Part shown: positions 12,874 to 27,639 of the stretch, one piece after another | Position numbering within the stretch: position 1 is the first letter of the stretch | How the letters are laid out: each line of letters starts with the position of its first letter | DNA from: Paramecium tetraurelia | Taxonomy: Eukaryota; Ciliophora; Oligohymenophorea; Peniculida; Parameciidae | NCBI RefSeq assembly: GCF_000165425.1 | Contig: NW_001799444.1 | Span: 372,001 to 436,000 of the forward strand | Direction of reading: 5' to 3' | Length of the DNA: 64,000 nt | Program-made: the position numbers and the translations under genes | Notes under the pieces: model-generated | What the model saw: the letters and a program-made list of their open reading frames with translations, nothing else | The model's database searches: none | What the model was told of the DNA's origin: nothing

Positions 12874-14586
12874 ATGAATAAAGAAAATAACAATACTATT
12901 CTCACTTAGAATTAAATGGGTAGAAAAACGATGAAAATAAACACAAATGACATGGACTAATTTGTCAATTCAAGAATTGTTCAATTATAAAAATAATTAT
13001 TAGATAAAGAATTAGAAATTGAAAATTTATCCAAATTAAACTAAGATCCAAAAAATTAGACTTCAAATAAATATCGATTATTAGAAATCAAGCAGTCAAC
13101 TCTTATAAGCGAGAATTAATAAATGAAGACTCAATTATAGCAATATGAATCCTTGAATAAGACATTATAAAATAAATGCGATTAATTATAAGCAAAGATT
13201 GAATATTAAAATGCTGTTTTGGAAGAGACTCAAAAACATTTGGAATAAGAAAGATAATCAAAATACAATATGCAATTTTACTAATCATCCAATCATATGG
13301 ATGTCTAATAAGAGAAGATATTAATCAAAACTCAATTAGACAGCCTCAGAAAAGAAAAGAGTTAATTGATCTCAAAGGTTAAAGAACTAGAAAATTCCTT
13401 ATAATTACGTGAATTAAATACTAATTCAAATTGCTCAGAACTATCCTAATTGAAGTAATAATTGCAATAGTAAATTCAAAAGTCATCAGACTATATTGAA
13501 AAGACTCATACTTTGGAAGTCAAAAATACTTTATTGGAAGCATAAAGCAAATCCAGTCAGTCTCATAATGATGAATTGAGAAATTTAAGATCATAAGTGA
13601 TCTAATTATAAAAAGACAAGAATTCTCATCTTGAAATATAATAAGATTTAGAAAGCAAACTAAGATTGTAAACAGAACATGTTTTAAAATTATAAAATCT
13701 ATTGAATGACAAAACTAAATAATTAGTCAAATGTTAGGAAAGATTAAGTTAAGTTGAATCTATAGAAGAGGATAATTCAATTTTATAATAGGATTTAGAT
13801 AAGATCACTAATTCAATGGAAGAGATTCAATTAGAAAATTAAAGAATTGTTAAATTTTAATAGCAAAAAATTGATCAATTAAAAAGGGAACTCTCATAGA
13901 CTGATTTTATTAGAGAAGAGAATAATAGAAAGTAAGAAGAAATTGCATAATTGAAATATTAAATTGAAAGGAAAACAGGAGAGTAAGAAAAAGAAAAAGA
14001 ATCACTTGAAGAAGTAAATAATTTTAGTAAATTTTAGCTATAATAATTAAGAGAATCTTCAAAACAATGGGTTTCAGAAAAGGAGAATTATTAAAAAAAG
14101 ATTTTTCTATTAACTGATGAACTAGATAAAATTGCAAAGCAATAATGTGATTAACTAAGAATTTAAGTGGAAACTTAGATTCAAATGAAATTTTCAACTG
14201 AGAAAGTATAGTTAGAAAATCACATTTGGTAATTAAGTTCATAAATTAATGATTTGTAAGCATCATTAGAATAATATGCTACCAAATTTGGTTCATTAAA
14301 TATTGAGAATGATCAATTAAGGGAATAATTAAATGAAAAACAAATAACTTAAAAAACAGTAATAGTACTAGAAGGTTAGCTAAGAAATTATTGTAATGAA
14401 CTTGAGAAATTGAAAAATATGTTCAATCAAAGAAGTCAAGAACTCGAGCTAGCTAGAAATAAGATTTTATCTTTAGAAAGTTGTGCTAATTACGCTTAAG
14501 AGTTAGAGAGGAAGGTTTCAACTTTAATGTAAGATAACCAAAGATTAAATTCAATTATAATGGATAGATGTAAAAATAATTGGTGA
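12874..14586 (+). CDS. Coiled-coil protein
   Basis: A single uninterrupted exon of 571 codons, ATG at 12874 and TGA at 14584, with very many TAA/TAG glutamines, which makes it a clear example of the reassigned code. After about 60 residues almost the whole protein is predicted coiled coil: Leu, Ile, Glu, Gln and Lys in heptads to the end (KNNW). No globular domain or membrane segment. Such proteins in Paramecium are commonly cytoskeletal or basal-body components, but nothing here proves that. It lies between an unknown gene and the 3' end of the DP gene. Confidence 0.8.
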
Positions 14587-14945
14587 AATTGTGTATATTA
14601 TTAAATAATTCACTTTTAAATAAATAATTATTATTAAAATCATAATTAGAGACAAAAATCATAGTATAAATAGAGAATGAATTAAATTATTGTTATTTTA
14701 AAAGTGGTTTGAAGATTATTATATATTTTTTTGTGTTTTTCATAATTTGATATCATCTCCTCCAATAATTGCTTTACAAAATTATATTTAAATATACCTA
14801 GTTTATGATATTGGTGACAGCCGGATCACTTGAATTGTAGAAGCAATATTGATTAAGTTCAAAATAATCAACATTTATAACACCCACTCCTGAGAACTAA
14901 AAAGTTAATAATAATAATAAATGTGATATAGAATATTTAATTAAA
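14587..14945. other. Intergenic, nothing recognised
   Basis: AT-rich spacer between the convergent 3' ends of the coiled-coil gene and the DP gene. No sustained TGA-free frame with coding character, no repeat and no RNA fold stood out. Confidence 0.6.
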
Positions 14946-16072
14946 TCATATGTATAAATTCTCGCATTCATCTATTAGGTACTTTAAGTCGATGGTTTCA
15001 CTAAAATATTCTATAATTTAGGTTACTTACTTATATAATTTTTTAACAATATCTAAATCAGCTATGAAGTTTGCTTTGGACTTCAATAAAATTTTTAATT
15101 ATTTTCTATCCTTAATAAATTTGGAATGATTGGCATTCTGAGTGAATAGCAAAATTGGAAAATAAAACAATTATTATTCTTAATTGAGTTCTAAGGATTT
15201 ATTTCTTTAGATAAGGGAATTAGCTGCCTTGATTTTGCAAACAATTTCTGCCAATTATTTTTTTTTGAGTTCAACAGTTTTTTACATAATAGTCTATTTA
15301 ATATAAAGATGCAGATACAAGTTATTCTTTTTGAAATGATTTTTCCTGTAATATATTCTTTCCTAATACCAAAGTGTCAAAGTCGGCTTTAACCTTTTTA
15401 CCATCTTTTTTTAAGACTCTAGAGGCAATCATTACATTAAGCGCGTCATACACTCTCCTTTTTATATTCTACTCATCTTTTGACTTTGAAATTAATTTTA
15501 TAATACATTATCACAATCTGAAATTCTACCTTCTTCTTAAATCAATTCTTAAATAAGTCTTTCTGCGACATCCTTGTAGGACGTGGATTTGAATTCGAAG
15601 ACTATTTGTTTAACTTTGATTGATAAATGTTTTAGTCCTACAGTTAAAAAATCATTTTAAGTACCTTTTTAGGATTTGAAGGGTTCTTTTTAAGATTCAT
15701 AATTGGGCATTCTTAATTGTTATTAATCGTGACAAGACCTATGAAATGATAAAATAGAGAGATACCTTTTTTGTGGTAAGATTGCAGGAGGAGTGGGTTT
15801 TTTGAGATTTGAAAATTTGGATGGTTTCACAATGATTTATTGGGAGATTGCTTATTAAAAGGGTAGATTGTCGAACATCATCTCCAATGGTTGTGGTTCA
15901 AAGGGCAATTGGGAATAGACTTTGTCGGATTGATTATTGATTTCAAAAGGGTTATTAGGGAGAAACAGATGTTTTTGAGAAATGCTAACGAACTAGGACT
16001 CATGAAGCATTTATGAAGGGTTAGGAATGACAGGAGGATCATATGATCTAGAGTTAACATTATGATTAGTTA

Positions 16073-16076
<4 letters not shown>
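14946..16076 (-). CDS. TFDP: E2F dimerisation partner (DP/TFDP)
   Basis: Introns of 27 (15739-15765), 27, 23 and 25 nt give about 342 residues. A DP winged helix is clear: KGLKHLSIKVK, then a TSYKDVAERLIQEL helix, then EQNIKRRVYDALNVMIASRV, the DP signature containing the RRVYDALNV DNA-contact helix. It is followed by a coiled coil (KTVELKKKQLAEIV) and the DP beta region (KANFIADLDIVKKL). The family pairs with E2F to bind cell-cycle promoters. The second 27-nt intron has no stop and keeps frame, but removing it restores the KGL junction. A further 30-nt GTAAGT...TAG near the end may also be an intron. The longest start (16076) overlaps the kinesin stop; the in-frame ATG at 16010 is a credible alternative. 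Confidence 0.9.
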
Positions 16077-18521
<2,445 letters not shown>

Positions 18522-18604
18522 TAATTAATGTAAATACAAAAAGATCTCAAATCGAGAATACAAGAAATACTAAAAAAACACTATATTAAATAAGTCGATT
18601 TGCC

Positions 18605-21600
18605 ATGAGAAACAGGCATCCATCACAGGACTCTCTCCCTCTGGATGTAGAACAAAAAACAAACCAAGAAAACAGGACATCTTCAATACAAAAATTGAAG
18701 AGTTATTGGATAGATTGATTACCAGCTTTCATACCAATAAAGGGCATCGAATGGGCACTGGTTAATACAAACCGCTGATAGCAAAGCATCTCAATTCGGG
18801 AACATTGGGGCACAATATTTAAGTATCCCATCACACAGTAGGACCTGTTTTGCCTAATTCTAAATTTCACATCCTCAGAAATCAATATCAAAATTCCATC
18901 ACATAATTAAGGCAAGAAATCATTTGTTTAAGACTAAAGAATAGTTAAATAACACTCCCAATATTTCATTAGAATAAGCATTAAATAAGACTGTGTTTCA
19001 ATCTCTTATAGCTTAATAAGGATTAAGACATTCCCGTTGAGACATCATCAGAATATTAATAATAAGTGCCAATTACAATAGATTTTGAACTAGATATCAA
19101 AATGATCTACAAAACCTTTTGTTTAAAATCTCAATGAATCTCATATGATTCTTAAAATATTTGCTAGAATAATACCAGATATGAACAATACTATGAATTC
19201 ACCTGAAGGTTTGACAGAATAAACAACCAAAGAAATTTAAATGCCTGAATAATATGAACACAAGATAGCTCATGCGTAGAGAGAATTGATTTCGTTTTTG
19301 CAATGATAAATTGGAACCGAAAACTGGGGAAGACTTCAGTAATTTGAAGAAAAGCATCAAAACTTTAATTTAAAGCAATGCCAATATAAACCAATTGAAA
19401 AATGTTATGTTTTCGAATTAAATCAATGATAAAATTGAGTTAAGTTGAATTAGAACATGATAACCAATTCAAATGGAGATCTTCAATTGAACTTCTATAT
19501 TCGAATGTCCTTATGAATGTGCAGAGGAGAATCGCAAAACCAGATATGTAAGGAGATAAAGATGATCAGCAATATAAATTCATTTATTTTTTAATATAAA
19601 ATAATAAAACTGATGGAAGAAGCTAATCAGAAACAAAATTTATCTTTCCAGATAGCCTAATTGGAAGAAGAGTACAACAATTACATAGAGTATAACATCA
19701 TTTAATTTTAGCTCTTCTGAGGTTGTTATGGAATACTATAAAAATCAGTAAACAAGTGGATTGGATAAGCATTTTCTGAAAATCGAAGAATGGTTGGATT
19801 AGGATGTTGTAATATAACTTTAATTAATTCAAATTAGAAAGGCAAATAAAATCTTCCATTGGTCATAGAGGCAGAAGATGGTGTAGGCAAAAAAACATTA
19901 CTTGTCAAGTGGATTGGATATCATAATGCCAACAAAAAAGGAAGGTATTAAGACATCATTATTCCCCATTTTGCAATGGTTGGAGGAAACAACAGTAACT
20001 ATTTCTATGCCATATATCGAATATTGGTGAAATTGAGGGAATTGCTGAACATAGGATAGAAAGTAGAGTTATTAGAAGAGAAACTTCGGAAATACTTTGC
20101 ATATTGGTTGGACATCTGCAATTCACACATAGAGAACCAAATTCTCAAGGAAGCCAAAACTCTTTATAATAGAATCATCCTTATCTTTGAGGGTGTTAAT
20201 CACTTTGTTGACTAAGGCAATGGAATCTCAAAAGAAGCTAATGTTTCCTTCTGGTTACCATAATTCTTTCCGCCCAGAATCAAAGTTATTTTGACAGCTT
20301 CTAAGAATTCAGGAGCAATGCAATATCTATAGAAAATCAATTCACAAATCATATCAATCAAAGTGGAACCTAAAATCATTGAGAAGATGATTGAGACACA
20401 TAAAAAAAGAAAAACCTTTCTTGTAATAATTCTAAATTAATATTATATAGTCTGACTCACTTAAGGATAAATTATTAAATATTCTGACTCAAACTAAATG
20501 TGAGATGAATTCTATATTTTGTAAGACATTTCTTTCACTTCTGATTCCATATCCCAGTCTTGGAATCATTGGAGAAGGTGATGTTAGACCAGACACTATT
20601 GAATCTTTGGTATCTTAAATCGATATGGCTAAATTGTAAGAGGTTACTGGTTTAGAAGATTTGGTGAATTTTATATTGGATCATTTTCAAACCAAAATGT
20701 TTAAGGATTAAGAAAAATTTATTAAATTGCTTCTATGCTTTACAATAACTTAAAAAGGTTTGATGATCTAAGAAGCATTGATTATTTGTCAATTGAATGA
20801 GAATGATTGGAAGACATTTTTGGTGTTCTTTAAAGTGTACCTTATGCATTATAAAGAATATTGGATTATTAATAATGATCTGTTTAAGAGTATCATCTAG
20901 AAAAGATATATAAAAGAGAACTCTTTAGTTCCTAAATTACATGAGGAAATTGCTGATCATTTAAATAAATCTACTAACTCCATAAGGAAATTAGAAGAGC
21001 AAACATATCATCTATTCATGGCTAAAACATACTTTAAGTTAAAGGAAATAGTGTCTGCAATTGAGAATTTCCTATTATTATTTAATCCCAATAATAAATA
21101 CGATTTATGTCGATATTGGTAAAAGCTGGAGGAACAAGGGTTTGATCCAGTCATAGAATACAATAAAGCTATAGAAGGTTTTGCTATGCAGTATCATCCT
21201 AGTAGTGAGGACATTTTTAGAATCATAGTGCAAGTGTCAAGATTTTTAAAAGAGTTTTGTGATTTTGAAACTTATTATACTCCAAGTTTTAGACATCCAC
21301 CGATTTAAGGAATTGAAGATGAATTAGATGATATCGGATTATTAAATGAACTTTATAGAATGAATCTATGTTACATAATTGATGCCAATCCTAAAAAAAT
21401 TGGGAATAATGATGAAAATTATAAATCACCATAAGAGAGAATCAATGAAAAGATAGAGAAGCTTAAATCTAAATAAGTATTATAAAAAGATTAGAAATAA
21501 ACCAAGAAGCCTGGGAAGGAAGAGGATGTTAAGAAAACATAACCTACTATCAGTCTGTTAGAGAAAAAGAAGAAACCAGAAATATTGACTAAACTAGAAA

Positions 21601-24056
21601 AATTGAATGTGGATATTCCTTATAATAGAGAATAAGTAAAGAAGTTCTTTGAAGAAAAAATAGGGATTAGTAATTTTCAAGAAGAGAAACAAAGAGAGAA
21701 AGAATCAGAGGATGCTAAGATCTATTAAAAATTAGAAAATGGGTAGGTTTCAATGAAAGATTTGGACATTAATTTAAGCAAGGACGAAGATGTTCAATTG
21801 AAAAAGCCAGATTAACTAAAGCTAACACATAATTCAATTTAAGTTAAGAAATTAGAAGAGTAATCATTAGTTAGTGAAAGAAAACCGACAGATTATTATT
21901 ATAAGAGATGGATTTGGATTCAATTTCCATGGGTTTGCTTATCTGTTCATAGTGATTATTCTGCCAAAATGAAATAATGTTTTGCCAAGGCCACTGAGTA
22001 TATGAGTGTCTAAGAAGAAAAGGCCTTTACAAAATAAGCATTAAAGATAGCTATTGAAGCTAAATTGAAGAAGAAGATGATGTATCAAAAATAAGAGGAC
22101 ATAAATACTACTCTATTCAATGACAAAGAATTATCTGTTATTCCAGTTAAATAAGAATAGAACACATCAATCTTGACATTGATGAAATAATAAAATGATT
22201 TACCTGGTGTAAAAGGATTTAAAAGGGAGAAATCATTAGCAGATAATACTATAAACAATTTGAACCAGAAATCTACGTATAGAGAAGTCAAATCCACAAA
22301 AATGCACACTACTAGTTTGCAATTCTTCATTACCGAGGATCAAATGAGTCTCTCTCAAATTCACAAGGAAATAGAAGAATAGAAGAAATAATAACAATAA
22401 AATTAAGTTGATAAAAAACAAACAACTCTCCCTTCTATCCATAAAACTCAAGAAGTTTCTTTAAATACAACTATGAGGATTATTGACAAATCTAAAATGC
22501 AAAAAGAAAAATTCAAATAGTTCAATCCAGAAACCATTAATAAATCTTCTTAATCAATTTTACCTAGATTAAAGAGTGAAATTGCACTTCATAATGGCAA
22601 AGAACTGTATATAATGTTATAATAAGCAAAGGATTTGAAGAAGGAACTTGACAATATAATTTATTAAAAGTAATCCTATTAATTTATTTTAGTCAAACCG
22701 CTACAAAGAAATTAGCTAATTTAAGAACACTTCAACATAACGAGGGATTCGGAACGGATGTAGATACGGTTTCATAAATTTAAGACAAAGTAAATTCTAT
22801 TGATTTTATTCTTTAAAGATTGAAAACCTGAAAAGATTGAGGGAAGAAGCAGAACATGACTATTTATTGAGTATGGTATAAGATAGTAGATTGAGAATTA
22901 TTATTAAAATCAGTGGTGACAATAGATCTTATAATGAAGAATGGATCAGAGACTTAAACTATTTATAATGTAATCTAAACAAATTAATTAAATATGAGAA
23001 ATAAGAGATCATCAAAATGGAGACTGAAATAAAACAAATCCACATTATACATGTTTAATATGTAGATGCCTTTAATAACAATATGAATTATTCCAAATAA
23101 ATGATTGATTAAATCAATAAAACTGTTAGACAGAAGGAAGACTTCGATCATTACTTTTAATAATCAGATTCTATCATATAATAATAATCATCCGAAAAGA
23201 TGCAAAAATTACAACAACAATATGCTTAAAATGAAGATAAAGAACAGTAGAGAGTAAAAAGAATTCAACTTGAAAGAAACAGTAAAGCTATCTCTGACAA
23301 GCTTGAAGTTCTTAGATCAACAATGGCGCATGTTAGTCAATACATAGAAGTAATTAAATATATACTACCTAATTTATAGATAGAAAATTCTGATTATTCC
23401 AAGGAAGAGAGGTTCGTTGAATTTTTAAATCAATTAGAAATTAAAACATCACTCGAAGCCAAAATATCATCTTAAGAAGATCAACTGAGTGACTTGTACC
23501 TTAAATTAAATAAATAGAAGATGTATTTAAATGTAAGTATTAATTATTATTAAAGACGTTCAAAAATGCTAATTCAAATGAAAATAAGAAATAACGTGAA
23601 AAAACAATTAAATATATATAAGGGAAAGTGTAAGACAATGAAACAATTTAAATGTTATTGGAGAAAAGAGATTTCTAATTAAAATAGAATTAAGCCAAGG
23701 AAAAACAAAAAAATAAATTACAGCTTCAATTATTAGATTACAAAGTATCTAAACTTAATTTTTAATATATAGATAAGCATCAAGAATATTAGATCCAAAA
23801 TGTAACAGTCAAAATTAAAAAGCATCTCTGAACAAGGAACTGCTGTAAAGATAACATTAATTAATGATGTATTTATTGAATTGATTTCTTTCAGATATAT
23901 GAAGATTTAACCAAAAGATAAAATTTCATCAAAGAGAAGCTGGGTGAAGAGATGTTTTAATAATTCTTAGCTAAAAAACTCGACTTTAATAAAATGTACA
24001 AAGCAGCATTTAAATATCATTAAGACCCAGCTTTAACACAAATGGAACCTTATTGA
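18605..24056 (+). CDS. NACHT/STAND-like P-loop protein with C-terminal coiled coil
   Basis: About 1,668 residues with some 15 introns. From 19600 on the model is solid: a Walker A-like LVIEAEDGVGKKTLLVKW (Lys where Ser/Thr is usual after GK), a Walker B-like strand IILIFEGVNHFVD and a sensor-like KVILTASKN, in the order of NACHT/STAND ATPases such as nephrocystin-3. A helical region, a Lys/Glu-rich linker, and a long coiled coil ending in TQMEPY follow. The first kilobase (18605-19600) is joined by introns of 29, 32, 19, 58, 46, 31 and 22 nt; the 58- and 46-nt ones are atypically long, so that part is uncertain. Start chosen because it lies 83 bp from the divergent kinesin start. A signalling or ciliary scaffold role is a guess. 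Confidence 0.65.
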
Positions 24057-24114
24057 AGTTTTATTAAAATATTTTATTTATTTATTAGATATTAATCAGG
24101 TTTCAATCTTAAAC

Positions 24115-25053
24115 TCATTAATATTTATCTTAATATGAATATGTCAATATTCCACAAGTATTTCCGGACTTAATACGAATGAAACCATTTTCCCCCCAAC
24201 CTAAGCCCCATGAGTTCTTAACAATCCAATTTCCAGACTCTTCATATCCAACCACAACAGCATAATGGTTCAAAGTTATACCACAATTTGAAAAGATTCC
24301 AGAAGAATAAAATTACCAATTTTAGGCATCCAAACCAGCTGAAACTGGATGGCTAATTAAAGCTTATTTCATATTGTATTCTCCAAATGCTGATGAATAT
24401 TTTAATGCATGATAGGTTCCGTTTAATCTCTTACAAGTTTAATTATATCCAACATATGGGTACTCGATATTAGTAGCAATTCCATTAGATATTGCAAATT
24501 TATATCCATTGATATTAGAACCATCGGTACATCCTCTTGACAATTAATCACAATCAATCAAATGCTATTCAGATAAAGATACATTCTTTTTTTAATATAT
24601 TTTCTAATACACCTCCAATGTACCTGTTACAGAAAATGCCCATCCAGAATTGCATTGTCCTTAATCCTTAACAATTGTATGGTTTCTATAATCAATCGAA
24701 GCGTTCAATTATATATTTCCTAATTAAAGAATTTCTGGTTGATCTCCGACATAATGCTCCTAAATGTTCATTAAATGCAATGATTAAAACTACTCCTGAG
24801 TCAAATGCATAAACTTATTCATTCCCATAGTGTAAGTCTGGCTTTCATCAGAATTGTGCTGTTCAATTTTCTATAAATTTGTTTAAAAAATCTAAAATCT
24901 GTATTAGTTCTCTTCATTAAGAAATTGCATTCCATGCTTTAATTTCCAATCTTCAAATTTTAATTACAAGCTTGTAACATTTTCTTGATTGTTTTAATTG
25001 ATAGATATCAATAACAAACTTGAAATCAACAAAATACTTAGATATTTTATCAT
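24115..25053 (-). CDS. Papain-family protein lacking the catalytic Cys
   Basis: A single exon, 312 residues. An N-terminal signal peptide (hydrophobic 4-18), an I29-type propeptide (FEDWKLKHG, ending in [10 protein letters not shown] near 77-85), and a papain domain from about 118. The active-site block reads [10 protein letters not shown] (131-140): where cathepsin L has QGQCGSCWAF, the catalytic Cys is Gly137. The oxyanion Gln, the His (263, [10 protein letters not shown]) and the Asn (280, KNSWG) are kept, as are structural cysteines. The fold should form but it should not cleave peptides by the papain mechanism. Soybean P34 is a known papain homologue with the same Cys-to-Gly change. Divergent from a paralogue at 25575 with the same substitution. 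Confidence 0.93.
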
Positions 25054-25574
25054 ATTAATTTTTAAATTAAATATTTATGAGAATTATATTAATTTATTCC
25101 GATGTTAAAAATTAATACACAATTTAAATATAACGAAAATGGTTTAAAGTTCTAAAAAAACTTGTAATATAATTAAGCCAAATCAATAAATAGACTCTAA
25201 ATTTATGTTTTTTTATTGTATCTAATTAAATATATCATTATCTTAAAGAATTGCTATTTAATACAACAGATCAACCTTTTCCTATTCCTCTTAATAATCA
25301 TTATTTTTCGATTTTCGGATTCTATGCCTTTCAGACCCATGGAGATTGGTATTTTCTATCCATTTTCTATTTTGATTAGAGTTTAATATAATTTTAGTTA
25401 TATTAAAAATAATTTAATTTTCGAATTCTAATCAAACTTATTATGTATTTTTATTGGTATTATTTTTTCTCTTAATCACAATAATTAAGCTATAGAATGA
25501 ATAAAATATTCTATAAACAAATTGTGTAATTTAAGGCAAAACTATTAAATAGCTAAAAATTAAATAAAATAACT
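25054..25574. promoter_or_regulatory. Shared upstream region of the divergent papain-like pair
   Basis: A 521-bp AT-rich spacer between two divergent starts, long for this window. No ORF of coding character. It must hold both promoters, but no specific site can be named from sequence alone. Confidence 0.4.
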
Positions 25575-26501
25575 ATGAAATAATATTTAACTACAGCATT
25601 TGTGGCCTTGCTAATGGCAGCTGGATATTACAATGTTTCTTATGAAAATAAATCAGACTTTGAGGTTTGGGCAACACAAAATAACAAGTTTTATACCGAA
25701 TCCGAAAAAATGTACAGAATGGGAATATACTATTCCAACAAGAAAATGATTGAAGAACATAACAAAAGAGACGATGTTACTTATAAAATGGGGGAGAATT
25801 AATTTATGGCTCTTACAAACGAAGAGTTTGTTGACCTCTATTTATAAAAAAGTATTCCTCCTATGGATACAATCGAATTGTTAATCCCAAAAATTTAACT
25901 TGAAGGATTAAATGCAGTTGATTGGAAAAATTACTCATCTGTCAAATATCAAGGTAATTGCCATGCAGGATATGCCTTTTCTGTAAGTAATTCAGTGGAA
26001 GCCTGGTATGGAATAAAAAAATATTAAAAAATATCTCCATCCACCTAACAAATAATAGACTGTGATTATAACTCTTCAGGATGTGATGGAGGTTATAATA
26101 TGTACGCTATGGATTATGTACGCAGTGTAGGATTGACATCAAACTAAAGTTATCCATATGCTGACAAAGAATAGGTTTGTAAATAATCAAGAAATGGCTC
26201 ATATTTTATTTCAGGCTATTTATTTGTCGGAGGGTATTAAGAGAACTTATAGTATTACTTATCCAATTATCCAGTGTCAGTGGCAGTTAATGCTAATAAT
26301 TGGTAGTTTTATAATTCAGGAGTATTTTAAAACTGTACTTCAAATGAGACTAATCATCATGCATTGGCAGTAGGTTTTGATAATAATAGTAATTGGATTG
26401 TTTAAAATTCATGGGGATCTTGGTGGGGTGAAGATGGACATATCAGATTAAAAGAATAGAATACATGTGGTATCTTAAATTATGCTTATCAAATCTATTG
26501 A
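25575..26501 (+). CDS. Papain-family protein lacking the catalytic Cys (paralogue)
   Basis: A single exon, 308 residues, with a signal peptide (about 4-17), a short propeptide (SDFEVWATQNNKFY, KMGENQFMALTNEEF) and a papain domain from about residue 113. The active-site block is QGNCHAGYAF (126-135): the catalytic Cys is Gly132 and the following Trp is Tyr. His262 (NHHALAVGF) and Asn278 (QNSWG) are retained. It is a diverged paralogue of the gene at 24115, arranged head-to-head, and shares its Cys-to-Gly change, so the loss probably preceded the duplication or is under selection. Likely secreted or lysosomal. No frame damage is seen, which argues against a decaying gene. Confidence 0.93.
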
Positions 26502-27639
26502 AAGATTAATATTTATCATATATCATAAATGTATGTTTCGCTTACCATTAATCATGTAGGTGAATCCTACATATCATTATTTCATATTTTATCATCTTTA
26601 GAAATTAATACAGTTAAAAAATAATTACTATTATTAATATTTATTCTAATACTAAATCTTCAACCAAATAAATCAAATGGATTAAGATAATAAATAAATG
26701 CTCATTCACATTTAATTAAAATGAAAAACCTGAAATAATTAAAAAAATGGAAAGAAATTATAATCAATTAGCAAGATACAAATTTTTTAATCAACTTTAG
26801 ATTATGTACTATACCTTCAAATTTTGCTAGACATTTTTAATAATTTTATAATTTACCCTCTAATCAAATTGTATTTTACTATTTTAAAGTCTTCTTGTTT
26901 TATTGTGCTAAGTTCAAAAAACAACAGTTTTATAATTATAATAATAGTATGGGGACCATTTCAGGATAGGTTTAAACCATCTATTTCTAAAATTTGCAAT
27001 CTTCATATAATCACAATAATTTAATAATGAATGCCTTGCTGTAGAAAATTGTGTCTAATAGTTTGCGCTATTCAACAATAATATCATTAACTTAACTCTG
27101 GGCAAATTTTTCTTTATCGCTGTCTTACATGGCTATGCATACAATGTTTTAAAATAAAGTTTACCTTTTTTATAATATTGTAGTTTTTAATTAACATTCT
27201 CTTAACGATGAAGGTCTACATTTCTAAATTTCTTAGATTAATCAATAGTGCCTTTTCGCCTTTTATATTAACCTTCATTTTTCAGATAACTATTACTATT
27301 TCAATAAAAATGAATTTAGGGTTGGGATTATAACTTTATTTTAGATAATTAAGACTTAATTAATTGTAAATATCTAATTATTTTAATTAAATGAATAAAT
27401 ATTTTTATATATTTTACTGTGCATTAATATATAATAAAATTAAATACATATTAATAAATAAAAAAGAATTTTTGGAAAAGAGGTTTCAGTTCTATTTACT
27501 TTTTGCTCACTATGGTAATTATTTAAGGTTGAAAGATAAGATTTTATTTAAGAAAGTATATAATATATTATGGGAGTTTATTAAACAAATTGTTGCTCAA
27601 TTAATAGTATTTTTAAATTATATGTATATTTTATTGGGA
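26502..27639. other. Gene-poor stretch, 1.1 kb
   Basis: The only gap over 600 bp in the window, between the convergent 3' ends of the papain paralogue and RNMT. It holds two ORFs without any TAA/TAG (26824-27024 and 27391-27654, both +), composed of Ile, Phe, Lys, Tyr and Leu with no recognisable domain; the second runs into the RNMT 3' end. I saw no tRNA, repeat or terminal inverted repeat. It may hold a non-coding RNA, an unrecognised gene or a relic. Confidence 0.5.
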
